Assembly (NCBI GenBank): GCA_031549925.1 | Contig: JAVBPA010000033.1 | Coordinates: 1 to 64,000 of the forward strand | DNA from: JAVBPA01 sp031549925 | Lineage (GTDB): Bacteria; Bacillota; Clostridia; Oscillospirales; CAG-272 | Direction of reading: 5' to 3' | Length of the DNA stretch: 64,000 nucleotides | In this document: positions 8,290 through 17,739 of the stretch, in pieces | Layout: every line of letters begins with the position of its first letter | How positions within the stretch are numbered: the stretch's first letter is position 1 | Translations under genes and position numbers: made by a program | The notes under the pieces: generated by a model | What the model was told of the DNA's origin: nothing | Databases searched by the model: none | The model's input: the letters and a program-made list of their open reading frames with translations, nothing else

Positions 8290-8682
8290 TCAGTCGTCAG
8301 ACAAGCAGACAGTATCAGATGTTTTCGATTCAACGCTTTTACATGCAATGATATTGATTCCTTCTGTTACCCCGGTATATATAATATCTCCGATTTTAAC
8401 CGGTGCGTTAACCGTTAATCCGGAAAGTTTTTGCATGGCGGAAAAAAGTTCATGCTTTGGCATCGGAGAAGAAGTTTTTATCGGAAGAAAAGCTTCATCG
8501 CTCCCGGTAATTCTTACGGTTGATGTTAAAGTTCTTACCGGATTTTGTGTTTCTGAAACCGCGTATTTATATCCTCTCTGGCAGCTGTTTCCTTCAACGG
8601 AAATAACTTTGTTGTTATCGTCTGTTTCAATTTTCAAACGGCATCCTATAGGGCAAACAATACAAGTCATTTCTTTTTTCAT
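8290..8682 (-). CDS. DUF1667 protein, small subunit-like partner of FAD oxidoreductases
   Basis: A 130-residue protein with an N-terminal C-x2-C-x3-C (TCIVCPIGCRL) and a further Cys in SCQRGYKYA, the conserved cysteine pattern of DUF1667, likely an Fe-S or metal site. It is regularly found as the last gene after a GlpA-like and a GlpB-like oxidoreductase in anaerobes and is thought to act as an electron-carrying or structural third subunit; that role is inferred from context. Its ATG overlaps the upstream stop as ATGA (8682-8679), implying coupled translation. Confidence 0.85.
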   Translation of the reverse strand: MKKEMTCIVCPIGCRLKIETDDNNKVISVEGNSCQRGYKYAVSETQNPVRTLTSTVRITGSDEAFLPIKTSSPMPKHELFSAMQKLSGLTVNAPVKIGDIIYTGVTEGINIIACKSVESKTSDTVCLSDD

Positions 8683-9968
8683 AATGTTATCTCCACTTCG
8701 GAAGAACCGATTTCGTTGATTTTATCGCTGAGTTTTTCGTCAAAAGTGATACTTTCCATTTCACCCGGTGTTAGTATCTGTTTTTTTATTTCTTTAATTA
8801 TAACTCCGCCGGAAGCAATTTTTATTTTCGTGTTTCGGTAAATATTATCGGATCTGAAAAATATTTTTGTGTTTAATATACTGTCAGTCTCTATTTTTTG
8901 CGGAACTACATAACGAATACCCTTTCCGGATATCGTTTTGATGACAGGTTTTATTTTACTTTTTTGTCCGTTTGAGTTTAATTCCTTTATAAATAAAGCC
9001 GCCGCGTGTCCCGCACGGTATGCCTCCTCGGTGACAAAATCCACCAAATCGTGCACTTGCAATACATTTCCGCAAGAAAATATTCCTTCAACCGAGGTTT
9101 CCATGCGCTGGTTTACTACAGCTCCTCCGGTAACCGGATCAATTTCGATATCGGCTCCCCTTGTCAATTCATTTTCGGGAATTAAACCGACTGATAATAA
9201 AAGCGTGTCGCATTCGATGAACTGCTCTGTTTCGGGAACAATCTTCCGATCTTCTCCGACTTTTGCGATAGTAACCCCTTCCAGACGTTCTTTTCCGTGT
9301 ATTTTTGTAACAGTATGGGAAAGATGAAGCGGTATGTCAAAATCATCGAGGCACTGGGCAACGTTGCGCGCGAGACCTCCGCTGTAGGGCATTATTTCGC
9401 AGACACATAATACCTGCGCTCCTTCAAGCGTCATTCTTCTTGCCATAATCAAACCGATATCGCCTGAGCCAAGTATGACAACGCGTTTCCCGGGCATATA
9501 TCCTTCGATATTTACATATCTTTGAGCAGTACCGGCGGAAAAAATACCGGACGGACGGCTTCCCGGAATGTTTAAAGCACCTCTGGTTCTCTCGCGGCAT
9601 CCCATGGCAAGGATAACAGAATCGGCTGAAACACGTTTATATCCGGTTGCGGGAGAAACATATGTCACTATTCTTTCGGATGAAACGGACAAAGCCATAG
9701 CATCTGTTATATATCCTATTCCGAAGTTTTTAATTTCGGTTATAAATCTGTTTGCGTATTCCGGACCCGTAAGTTCTTCACCAAAAATGTGAAGACCAAA
9801 ACCCGCGTGTATACATTGATTTAGTATACCTCCGAGTTCTCTGTCACGTTCAATTATTAATATATCATCGGGAGCAATCCCTGTTTTATATGCTTCAATA
9901 GCAGCGGCAAGACCGGCAGGGCCTCCGCCTATAACAATTAACTTTTTATTTTCTGTTATGATATCCAT
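8679..9968 (-). CDS. NAD(P)/FAD-dependent oxidoreductase (GlpB/NADH-oxidase-like subunit)
   Basis: Rossmann-type flavoprotein. The FAD dinucleotide fold is at the N-terminus (LIVIGGGPAGLAAAIEA), a second dinucleotide fold for NAD(P) is near the middle (RVVILGSGDIGLIMARRM), and a GIFSCGNVLQVHDLVDFVTEE segment closes the FAD site. At 429 residues it fits the second subunit of the anaerobic GlpA-like/flavoprotein/DUF1667 sets. It overlaps the upstream gene by one base (TGATG) and the downstream gene by four. The three-gene operon probably oxidises glycerol 3-phosphate or a related 2-hydroxy compound and passes electrons to NAD(P); the substrate is not shown by sequence. Confidence 0.85.
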   Translation of the reverse strand: MDIITENKKLIVIGGGPAGLAAAIEAYKTGIAPDDILIIERDRELGGILNQCIHAGFGLHIFGEELTGPEYANRFITEIKNFGIGYITDAMALSVSSERIVTYVSPATGYKRVSADSVILAMGCRERTRGALNIPGSRPSGIFSAGTAQRYVNIEGYMPGKRVVILGSGDIGLIMARRMTLEGAQVLCVCEIMPYSGGLARNVAQCLDDFDIPLHLSHTVTKIHGKERLEGVTIAKVGEDRKIVPETEQFIECDTLLLSVGLIPENELTRGADIEIDPVTGGAVVNQRMETSVEGIFSCGNVLQVHDLVDFVTEEAYRAGHAAALFIKELNSNGQKSKIKPVIKTISGKGIRYVVPQKIETDSILNTKIFFRSDNIYRNTKIKIASGGVIIKEIKKQILTPGEMESITFDEKLSDKINEIGSSEVEITL

Positions 9969-11392
9969 CAGCGTTTTCCTGTTAATATAAACGAATTTCC
10001 GCCGTTTTTTGTGATTTCTTCGAGAGGTGTGCCGAGTTCTCTTGAAATAATTGAAGCGACTTTGGCGGAGCAGAATCCACCCTGACAGCGTCCCATACCT
10101 GCTCTCACGCGGCGTTTTACCGCATCCAAACTAGCCGCCGGAATGGGTGATTTTACCGCGTCTATTATTTCTCCTTCGGTAATACTTTCGCATCTGCATA
10201 TAATGCGTCCGTAAGCTGGGTTCTGTTTTATTAATTTATTTTTTTCCAAATCGGTTAAATCAAAAAAATTAATTCTTTTTTCGGGCTTTTTTATGTTTTC
10301 GCGCAAAGTAAGATTAACGCCGATTTCAGAAAGCAATTGCAACGCCATAGAAGCTATAGCGGGAGATGAAGCAAGTCCGGGAGATTCGATACCCGCCAAA
10401 TGAATTAAATTAGGAATATCTTCCGAGGCTTTTATATAAAAATCTTCACAAGCGGGAGTCGGGCGGATTCCCGCAAAGGAAGTAATAACCGCTTTTAAAT
10501 TAAGCCCGTTTACTATTTTGGAAGCTCCCTGCGCGACTTCCGCGAGTCCTTTTGCCGAAGTTTCGTTTTCATCCGATTTATACGCATTGGGACCAGCTAT
10601 TATATTTCCGTCAGCCGTCGGAGTCAGCAGTATACCTTTACCCGCTGCTGAAGGAACGGAAAATACCGGTCTGAGAACACATGCGCCCTCTGTTTTATCA
10701 AGCAGTATATACTCACCCCGGCGGGGTATGATATCGGCGGGGAAATTTTTTTCACCTGCTATATATGCGATTTTATCAGCGCCGCATCCGGCTGCGTTTA
10801 TTAAATATTTTGCGTTGATTTTTTTACCGTTTTCGGATTCAACTTCAAAAATATCATCACTGCGTGATATTTTGGAAACATTAAAATCAAAAATAAATTC
10901 TGTACCGTTAACGGCGGCATTTTCAGCCGCGGCTATACATAATCCGTAAGGGCATACAATTCCGGCAGTCGGCGCCCATAAAGCGGCAACGGCTTCGTTT
11001 GATATATTCGGCTCCAGTTCGCGCAAACGGTTTTTATCTATAACAGCAAGCGCGGGGACTCCGTTTTTTTGTCCTCTCTGTAATAGTTTATAGAGGATAG
11101 GTATTTCAGATTCTGAAAAAGCGGCTACAAGAGAACCGCAGCCGCGGTATTTAACGCCGAGTTCTAAACATATGCGCGGCATTTCGATACATCCGGCAAC
11201 GTTGGTTACCGCTTTTTTAGTTCCTGGTTCCGGGTCGTATCCGGCATGTACAATCGCAGAATTAGCTCTTGTGCATCCCCACGCGACATCGTGCCCCATA
11301 TCGGCTACGGCTACGGATATATTATATTTTGACAACTTATATGCTGTCATACATCCGGTTATTCCCGCTCCGATAATCAATATGTCGTACAT
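9968..11392 (-). CDS. GlpA-like FAD oxidoreductase with C-terminal BFD [2Fe-2S] domain
   Basis: DAO-type flavoprotein: FAD motif ILIIGAGITGCMTAYKL at the N-terminus, ANSAIVHAGYD as in glycerol-3-phosphate and L-2-hydroxyglutarate dehydrogenases, and a C-terminal BFD-like cluster domain with C-x-C (IICRCESI) and GMGRCQGGFC. At 474 residues this is the usual size for the catalytic subunit of the three-gene sets followed by a GlpB-like flavoprotein and DUF1667. First gene of the operon; GAGGAT lies about 12 bases before the ATG, and an extended -10 promoter lies about 125 bases upstream. A glycerol 3-phosphate substrate is plausible but no glycerol kinase or uptake gene is present here. Confidence 0.85.
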   Translation of the reverse strand: MYDILIIGAGITGCMTAYKLSKYNISVAVADMGHDVAWGCTRANSAIVHAGYDPEPGTKKAVTNVAGCIEMPRICLELGVKYRGCGSLVAAFSESEIPILYKLLQRGQKNGVPALAVIDKNRLRELEPNISNEAVAALWAPTAGIVCPYGLCIAAAENAAVNGTEFIFDFNVSKISRSDDIFEVESENGKKINAKYLINAAGCGADKIAYIAGEKNFPADIIPRRGEYILLDKTEGACVLRPVFSVPSAAGKGILLTPTADGNIIAGPNAYKSDENETSAKGLAEVAQGASKIVNGLNLKAVITSFAGIRPTPACEDFYIKASEDIPNLIHLAGIESPGLASSPAIASMALQLLSEIGVNLTLRENIKKPEKRINFFDLTDLEKNKLIKQNPAYGRIICRCESITEGEIIDAVKSPIPAASLDAVKRRVRAGMGRCQGGFCSAKVASIISRELGTPLEEITKNGGNSFILTGKR

Positions 11393-11523
11393 AATTTTTT
11401 TGTATCCTCAAAAATAATTTAAAATCAATACTTTAAGCTGCACATGAATATAAAAACGCTGGATTTGCATAAAAAAAGGTTTTTCTTGCAACAAAAATGA
11501 CAAAATAACAGCGGCGCGCTAAA

Positions 11524-11552
11524 ATTATAACATTTAATTATATGATTTGCAA
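11524..11552 (-). promoter_or_regulatory. Promoter of the oxidoreductase operon
   Basis: On the - strand: TTGCAA (11552-11547), a 17-base spacer and TATAAT (11529-11524) preceded by TGT, an extended -10. The expected leader is about 125 bases. Confidence 0.55.
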
Positions 11553-11604
11553 GCAAATAATTAAATAAAAACATATAAAATTTACAATATGAATAAAATA
11601 ATTG

Positions 11605-11633
11605 TTGTAATTTTTGCTGTACTATGTTATAAT
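11605..11633 (+). promoter_or_regulatory. Promoter of the MoxR-DUF58-transglutaminase operon
   Basis: TTGTAA (11605-11610), 17-base spacer, TATAAT (11628-11633) preceded by TGT. The leader would be about 145 bases to the ATG at 11787. Confidence 0.6.
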
Positions 11634-11786
11634 CAATCAAATAGTTTTACAATTGTCTTTATAAAATTATATGGATAATAGTATATTTGTTTACTTGATT
11701 ATCATACTTTTTACAATGTATAATTTTTTTTTCAAACCAACTGAAAATATTAAAAATATTAATTATATAAAAAGGGAGTTTACTTA

Positions 11787-12797
11787 ATGGACAGCAAAAA
11801 CGCAAAAGAAAAAGTATACGAAGAAAAAGAAATGGATGCTTTTTACGACACGGCTGAATCAATAACCGCAGAAGTGGAGAAAGTTGTTATCGGTAAGCAT
11901 CATGAAATTGTTATGCTTGTCACGTCTCTTTTGGCGGGAGGTCATGTTTTGATAGAAGACGTTCCCGGAGTCGGTAAAACAACACTTGCGGCTACTCTTG
12001 CGAAAGTTGCGGGATTATCCTTTAAAAGAGCTCAATTTACGCCAGACGTTATGGCTTCTGATATTACGGGATTCAATATTTATAACCGTCAGACAGAATC
12101 CTTTGATTTTAAAGAAGGTCTTGTCATGACAAACATATTGCTGGCAGATGAAATAAACCGCGCTTCACCTAAAACGCAGTCATCGCTGCTTGAATCAATG
12201 GAAGAAAACCGGGTAACGGTGGACGGAGTATCATATGATGTTCCTGACCCCTTCATGGTTATAGCTACTCAAAACCCTACAGGCTATGTCGGAACATATC
12301 CGCTTCCCGAAGCGCAGCTTGACCGTTTCTGCATTAAAATATCGATGGGATATCCAACATTGAATGAAGAAATAGATATTATAAACAGCCGTAAAACCGA
12401 AAATCCGCTCGATAATATTGTTGCCGCCGTGGATATCGACACTGTAAGAAAATTAAAAGAAGTTTGCCAGAATATCCATGTTGACGATGAAATATATAAA
12501 TACATAGTATTATTAGTATCTGCGACAAGAGGACATGAGAGTTTGGCTCTCGGAGCTTCTCCCCGTGCCTCGCTCATGCTGATGAGAATGGCACAGTCAT
12601 ATGCTTTTATGCACAGACGCAATTATGTTTTGCCGGAAGATATCGCCGCTATATTCCGCCATACCGTTTCACACCGTTTAATATTAAAGCAGGAAGCAAA
12701 ATTAAGCCGTATCACAGCAGATGGTTTACTTCTTGATATCCTGCGTAAAACAGAAATACCGTATAAGGCTAAAAGAAAAGCTAACGACGGGGAATAG
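11787..12797 (+). CDS. MoxR family AAA+ ATPase
   Basis: AAA+ chaperone-like ATPase of the MoxR group: Walker A DVPGVGKTT (about residues 57-65), Walker B LLADEINRA, sensor motif IATQNP, and the family's GTYPLPEAQLDRF segment. At 336 residues it has the standard size. The start has a good AAGGGAG 8 bases upstream. It leads a three-gene operon with a DUF58 protein (9-base gap) and a membrane transglutaminase, the classic MoxR/DUF58/TgpA set. Such ATPases are thought to remodel or mature the DUF58 or a VWA-type client; the exact substrate here is unknown. Confidence 0.92.
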   Translation: MDSKNAKEKVYEEKEMDAFYDTAESITAEVEKVVIGKHHEIVMLVTSLLAGGHVLIEDVPGVGKTTLAATLAKVAGLSFKRAQFTPDVMASDITGFNIYNRQTESFDFKEGLVMTNILLADEINRASPKTQSSLLESMEENRVTVDGVSYDVPDPFMVIATQNPTGYVGTYPLPEAQLDRFCIKISMGYPTLNEEIDIINSRKTENPLDNIVAAVDIDTVRKLKEVCQNIHVDDEIYKYIVLLVSATRGHESLALGASPRASLMLMRMAQSYAFMHRRNYVLPEDIAAIFRHTVSHRLILKQEAKLSRITADGLLLDILRKTEIPYKAKRKANDGE

Positions 12798-12806
12798 GGT
12801 GTTGTT

Positions 12807-14186
12807 TTGATAACTACAACAAAGGATGAAGGTATCGGATCTGATAAAAATAAAAAAAATCAGGGTAAAAAAATTAAAAATCAAAAAAAGAATAAACCGG
12901 CTAAAATAAGATACCGTCCGCTGCCTCAAAGAAAAAAATTCGCTCTTCTGCCGGGTTTTTACGCGTATTGTTTTATTTGGATTTTCACGCTCATATTTAC
13001 CCAGGCTCTTCGTTCTCCGCTTTCTTCTGTACTTTTTATATTTATAACAATTCTTCCCTATTTTAATTTGGCTTATTTATTTATTGTACGTTCGGCAGTT
13101 AAAATAACGATTGAAAACAGCTGTCATGAAACGACAAAAAATACTCAGGTAAATTTCAACGTTATGGTGCAAAACGAATTGTTTCTGCCCATACCGTTTG
13201 TTGAAGCCGATTTAATTATCCCTAACTCCGAATCTGTCAGATGTATGGAAAGAAGAATGTATCTTTCGCTGGTTCCAAATGCAAGATACGAAATCACGCA
13301 GGATGTTTCTTTTTCGTACCGCGGCCAGTATGACATAGGAGTTTCAAATATTTATATATACGACTTTTTTAAGCTTTTCAGAACAAAAGTCGTTGAACAG
13401 CAGTATTCTCCCATATTTGTTCTTCCGCGCAGATTAATGCTGGATCATCCGTCTGAAAACGCGGCTTCCGACGTTAATACAGAATCGATGAAAAACGTTA
13501 GAGGAATTGACAGAGCGGAAATGTCGGATATACGTTCCTACCGGCAAGGCGACCACATGAAAACAATACACTGGAAATTATCGTCAAAAACCCAGGATTT
13601 GCAAGTCAAAGAATACGCGATGAATTCCGGTAAAACTGTTTATATTTTCTGTGATCTCGCTTCTCATTATAATACGGATACGGAAGATGATATATACTTT
13701 GACGATATAAACGAATACGCGGCGGATGGGATAATTGAAATCGCAATAGCAGCCGCAATGCGTGAACTTAAAACTTCGAACGCTTGCAAACTAATATGGT
13801 ATGACAGCAGAATTCCGGGCGGAACGAATATATGTTTTATGGAATCCGTTGAAGATATGGAGCGCGGTTTTAAAACATTTACCACTGCGGAATTGTGTCC
13901 GCGTGATAAATCCATGACTAAGCTTGTTGCCCTGATAAGTGAAACACAAGGAGTTTCTGTTATATTTGTAACTTCTCTTCTTGATTCCGATCTTATCGAC
14001 GGTATGGCGGAAGCATCTTCGCTTATAAATAATGTAAGTTCTTCGGGAGCTATTGAATTATATTATTACAATCCGTCAGACCGGATAAAAGACGCGCAAG
14101 CCAAACAAAAACATAAAGATGTAGCGGATTCCTGCGCATCCCAGCTTATATCAACAGGAGTTCGGGTTGCGGAAATAAGACTGTAA
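12807..14186 (+). CDS. DUF58 domain protein with N-terminal membrane anchor
   Basis: A Lys-rich cytoplasmic N-terminus (about 45 residues), two hydrophobic segments (about 50-100), then a soluble region with the DUF58 core (RGIDRAEMSDIRSYRQGDH followed by KTIHWKLSSKT, near residues 232-260) and a vWA-like C-terminal half (TVYIFCDLASH). The start codon is TTG with AGGGTG upstream; no ATG fits the frame. It is the second gene of the MoxR operon, where DUF58 proteins are the usual partner of the ATPase. The biochemical role is not established for the family. Confidence 0.88.
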   Translation: MITTTKDEGIGSDKNKKNQGKKIKNQKKNKPAKIRYRPLPQRKKFALLPGFYAYCFIWIFTLIFTQALRSPLSSVLFIFITILPYFNLAYLFIVRSAVKITIENSCHETTKNTQVNFNVMVQNELFLPIPFVEADLIIPNSESVRCMERRMYLSLVPNARYEITQDVSFSYRGQYDIGVSNIYIYDFFKLFRTKVVEQQYSPIFVLPRRLMLDHPSENAASDVNTESMKNVRGIDRAEMSDIRSYRQGDHMKTIHWKLSSKTQDLQVKEYAMNSGKTVYIFCDLASHYNTDTEDDIYFDDINEYAADGIIEIAIAAAMRELKTSNACKLIWYDSRIPGGTNICFMESVEDMERGFKTFTTAELCPRDKSMTKLVALISETQGVSVIFVTSLLDSDLIDGMAEASSLINNVSSSGAIELYYYNPSDRIKDAQAKQKHKDVADSCASQLISTGVRVAEIRL

Positions 14187-14249
14187 TAACAGATGTATAC
14201 AGTGTTTGTTTATTTATGTTGAATTATATATAATATACGGAGTAATGTT

Positions 14250-17150
14250 TTGGATAACACCATACGTTCTGAAAATATAAAAAACAAAAAGAAAAAAGTA
14301 AAAAAAATCAAACCGCCTAAAATGATATATAATGAATTTATATATTCACCGGCGCTGCAAAAAGTTAAACCGGCTGCGGTTGCGGCGGGAATTGTTTTCC
14401 GCGCGTTAATTGCGTATGTCATGACAATGGGTTTGATTTTATTTATAAATGACGCTTTTAAAATAAAAATCAATATAACCCTGCTCGCTCTGATAACATT
14501 AATACCTGTTATGGTATTTACGCTGATGAGCCTAAAACGTTTATTTTTTATCATCGGAGCTGTTTTAACGGCTGCTGCAGCCGTGGTTGTTTCGGTTGCT
14601 TCAGGAAATATTGTCGGTTTCTGGATGAACAGTGCCGGAACACTTTGGAATCATATACTCGACAGACTCGATTATGTCGGATATAAAATTTCCGAAAGAG
14701 CTTATCTGCCGGTTGATAATACGGTTATATTTACAAACGAACAAACACTGCGGTATATGTTTTACGCAATGATTATTCTTGCGTGCGTATTTTCCGCAGT
14801 TGGATGTTTTTCCATAATCCGCCGGGTCAGAGTGATACCTATAACGATAATGTGCGCAGCTATTATGACTTCGATTTTTACGTATAATTTAAATTCTTCA
14901 AACTGGGGATTTACGCTAGTTATAGTCGCTGTCTGCGGATTGCTTGCCACAAAAATGTACGATTCCATATATAACAGAAGCGCTCCGAAAAAAGATATCG
15001 GAACAAACAGCATAGATAAAAAATCGATAAAAAACGCCGCTTACGGAGGTTTTGCCGGAGCTGTGACTATGGTTATTTGTTTCCTCGCGCTTTTGCTGCC
15101 TACAATAAGCTGCAGAAATCAATGGGAGACAATTAATTTTATAAGCGAACCGATGGAATTGGGACGTGCTATAGTGCAGTCTGTTATAATAGGGGAAACA
15201 CCTGATATAGATATGGGATTTCTCGGCAATATGGATACGCTTAATTCAAGATCAACCGTAGCGGAAGACCGTAATTTTACCGGTAAACAAATGCTTTTAG
15301 TTTATTCAAGCTATAACATGCCCATGTATTTAAGAAGCTGGGTAGGTTCCGTTTATAACGAAGATTCCTGGAGCACGGTTTCCACTTCAAAAGCCAAGCA
15401 ATACACCTCATGGTTTTATGAAGGATTTACACCGGAAATGATAAATTATAATTTCTGGAAATTAATAAATCCTAAACTTGTCAACGTAAACAGTTACACT
15501 TCATATTCGAATCATATAGAAGAGGGTTTTATAACTGAAACAGTAGATATTCAAAACTTGAATTCATCAGGTAATTTATTGTTTTTGGGAAATACATATA
15601 ATCCTGAGTACGGCTTGCTTGAGTTTATGACCGAAGACAAGACGAATCTTTACAAAGGTGAATGGAAATTTTACTACGAAGGTATTGTGACAACGAGCTG
15701 GTTTAATTTCAATAAAAATTACCGTATGATATCATATGTCACATCATACAGACATGAAGATTATGCGAAAACGCTTGATAATAACACAGAGTATTATCAG
15801 CTGATGAAATATTACATCACACAATACGCTGACATTAAAGCAGGAAGCGCCGAAGCAGATACGGCAATAAATGCCGTGCGTGAAATGCTGGATTACTACA
15901 ATTTGACCTATACTTCTCCGAATGCTTTTGAAAGATATTTAGAACTTAACGAATCAGAGAGACAAAAATTTATTTATGATCATTTTCTGCTTTCCGATCA
16001 CTATCAGGAATTCGTTTTCAATGAATATCTGGAAATTCCGGAAGAAGATGAAAAAACATTGGATGAAATAGCTCTTGAAATTTTAAATAATATAAATTAT
16101 ACAGCTGAATCTAATCAGCAAATAATTAAATCGGTAACAAGTGATCCTTCCGACGTAAAAGCGCATCCTGCTCTGGCTTCTTTAAGCCGCCATGATATTG
16201 TATTAGCAGTTGTGGATTATTTGAAAAATAATTATCAATATACTCTTACTCCTTTGACTCAAACAAATACAAGGATATCAGCTTTGAATTCGTTTTTGAC
16301 TAGTACAAAGGAAGGATATTGCGTTCAGTTTGCCACTTCGGCTGCTATGATACTGCGTACAATGGGAATCCCTACACGTTATGTAGAAGGTTATCTCGTT
16401 AATAATTTAGCATACGATAAATCGGAAGACCGCTTGGCAAAATACCGCGGTATAGTTCATGATTACAATGCTCACGCCTGGATAGAAGTATACATGGGAT
16501 CGGTGGGTTGGATGCTTTATGAAACAACTCCCGATTATTACAGCGATTTGTATGAACCTTATTCGTCATCACAGGGATCTGTCAGCCCGAGTTATAATAT
16601 TCCGACTCTCGAAACAGCTCCGGAAACCGAAGAGCTGGAAGATGAGACAATTGATGAAGAATCCGAAAAAACCGAATTTGATTTCCGTGCCATAATTGTT
16701 ATAGTTATTATAATCGGAGTACTCGGATTGCTTTCGATACCGATATATGTTATAATGAAAATGCGTGATAAATCCATAAGAGCATTTGAAAAACGGTATG
16801 AACTGATAAACCGCGCTATGAGAGCTCAGCTTGAACCGGAAGAAATGCGTGAAATTGCACGCAAGTTAAATGATTATATATGGCAGTTCCACAATGTCGC
16901 GAAATGCTTGCCTGAAAACGGTGAAATGCCGAATGAATATGCGTTACGCGTCGATGATTCGATAAATGATTCGCTTTTCAGTTTTAATGATATTCTGTCA
17001 TATATGAACTGCGAGGAATTCGGATACGGAATGGCGCGCTGGCAGCTGCGCGAAGCCGCGGAATATACAGAAATATTATGGAATAAACTGTACGGCAGTC
17101 TTTCGCGTTTTAAACAATTTAAATACCGTCATATTAAGCGCGTTATTTGA
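14250..17150 (+). CDS. TgpA-type membrane transglutaminase-like protease
   Basis: A 966-residue membrane protein: five or six hydrophobic segments in the first ~290 residues, a long extracytoplasmic region, a transglutaminase core, one membrane segment near 810-830 (IIVIVIIIGVLGLLSIPIY) and a helical cytoplasmic tail. The catalytic triad is intact: Cys691 (EGYCVQF), His742 (NAHAWIEV) and Asp762 (TTPDY). The start is TTG with GGAG 7 bases upstream; the nearby ATG at 14245 is out of frame. Third gene of the MoxR/DUF58/TgpA operon. Family knowledge suggests a cell-envelope cysteine protease or transglutaminase; its substrate is unknown. Confidence 0.9.
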   Translation: MDNTIRSENIKNKKKKVKKIKPPKMIYNEFIYSPALQKVKPAAVAAGIVFRALIAYVMTMGLILFINDAFKIKINITLLALITLIPVMVFTLMSLKRLFFIIGAVLTAAAAVVVSVASGNIVGFWMNSAGTLWNHILDRLDYVGYKISERAYLPVDNTVIFTNEQTLRYMFYAMIILACVFSAVGCFSIIRRVRVIPITIMCAAIMTSIFTYNLNSSNWGFTLVIVAVCGLLATKMYDSIYNRSAPKKDIGTNSIDKKSIKNAAYGGFAGAVTMVICFLALLLPTISCRNQWETINFISEPMELGRAIVQSVIIGETPDIDMGFLGNMDTLNSRSTVAEDRNFTGKQMLLVYSSYNMPMYLRSWVGSVYNEDSWSTVSTSKAKQYTSWFYEGFTPEMINYNFWKLINPKLVNVNSYTSYSNHIEEGFITETVDIQNLNSSGNLLFLGNTYNPEYGLLEFMTEDKTNLYKGEWKFYYEGIVTTSWFNFNKNYRMISYVTSYRHEDYAKTLDNNTEYYQLMKYYITQYADIKAGSAEADTAINAVREMLDYYNLTYTSPNAFERYLELNESERQKFIYDHFLLSDHYQEFVFNEYLEIPEEDEKTLDEIALEILNNINYTAESNQQIIKSVTSDPSDVKAHPALASLSRHDIVLAVVDYLKNNYQYTLTPLTQTNTRISALNSFLTSTKEGYCVQFATSAAMILRTMGIPTRYVEGYLVNNLAYDKSEDRLAKYRGIVHDYNAHAWIEVYMGSVGWMLYETTPDYYSDLYEPYSSSQGSVSPSYNIPTLETAPETEELEDETIDEESEKTEFDFRAIIVIVIIIGVLGLLSIPIYVIMKMRDKSIRAFEKRYELINRAMRAQLEPEEMREIARKLNDYIWQFHNVAKCLPENGEMPNEYALRVDDSINDSLFSFNDILSYMNCEEFGYGMARWQLREAAEYTEILWNKLYGSLSRFKQFKYRHIKRVI

Positions 17151-17193
17151 AACGGAAAAAAATTGTTTTACAGGATTTTTAACCAAAAAATGT

Positions 17194-17246
17194 TTATGTA
17201 ATTGAAAATCGTTTACATAAAATAATTTTGCAAAACTATTATGTAA
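17194..17246. repeat. Three TTATGTAA-type octamers upstream of mrnC
   Basis: TTATGTAA occurs at 17194-17201 and 17239-17246, and its reverse complement TTACATAA at 17213-17220. The first two form a perfect eight-base inverted repeat with an 11-base spacer. They sit 20-72 bases before the mrnC start, where an operator or RNA hairpin could act; no function is shown. Confidence 0.45.
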
Positions 17247-17265
17247 GAAGAGAATAAATTATTGT

Positions 17266-17634
17266 ATGAAACCTAATGAAATGAGTGTTCAGGCACTTGC
17301 GTATCTCGGCGATGCGGTTTTTGAATTAACAGCGCGGGAAAAAGCGATTAGCTCCGGCGTATATGAAATCGGAAAGCTGAATGAAATTGTAAAAAATTAT
17401 GTAAAAGCAACAGCTCAAAGCGAAGCTGTCGGAAGGCTTGAACCTCATTTAAACGAAGAAGAAATTTCCGTTTATAAAAGAGGCAGAAATTATCACGGTA
17501 CATCACTACCCAAAAGCGCGACAGCCGGAGAATACCGCCGTGCTACCGGTCTTGAAGTATTATTTGCTTTTCTTTATTTAAACAACAAGCACGAAAGATT
17601 GAACCAATTATTTGACATAGCATTTAACGGATAA
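17266..17634 (+). CDS. mrnC: Mini-ribonuclease 3
   Basis: A 122-residue single RNase III catalytic domain without a double-stranded-RNA-binding domain, the definition of Mini-III, which matures 23S rRNA ends in Firmicutes. It shows the family's ALAYLGDAVFEL motif near the N-terminus, KAISQSE-like KATAQSEAV, and KRGRNYHG followed by TAGEYRRATGLEVLFAFLYL. Length is normal. In many Firmicutes mrnC follows cysS; here it follows the transglutaminase operon instead. The ribosome site (GAAGAGA) is weak. Confidence 0.93.
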   Translation: MKPNEMSVQALAYLGDAVFELTAREKAISSGVYEIGKLNEIVKNYVKATAQSEAVGRLEPHLNEEEISVYKRGRNYHGTSLPKSATAGEYRRATGLEVLFAFLYLNNKHERLNQLFDIAFNG

Positions 17635-17739
17635 ATAAATTCCCGTATAAACTATAGCAAGGCAAGTAAAATGTCAATGAAATATAACACAACAATATAT
17701 TGAAAATTATGATAAAAAATATAAAAAGGGGATGTCAAT

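Larger units (their letters stand above)
11393..11786. other. Divergent intergenic region with two back-to-back promoters
   Basis: This 394-base gap separates the divergent oxidoreductase and MoxR operons. It holds one promoter in each direction (listed separately), with their -35 elements about 50 bases apart and both with extended -10 boxes. The rest is AT-rich. I see no convincing small gene, riboswitch or terminator. Confidence 0.6.
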
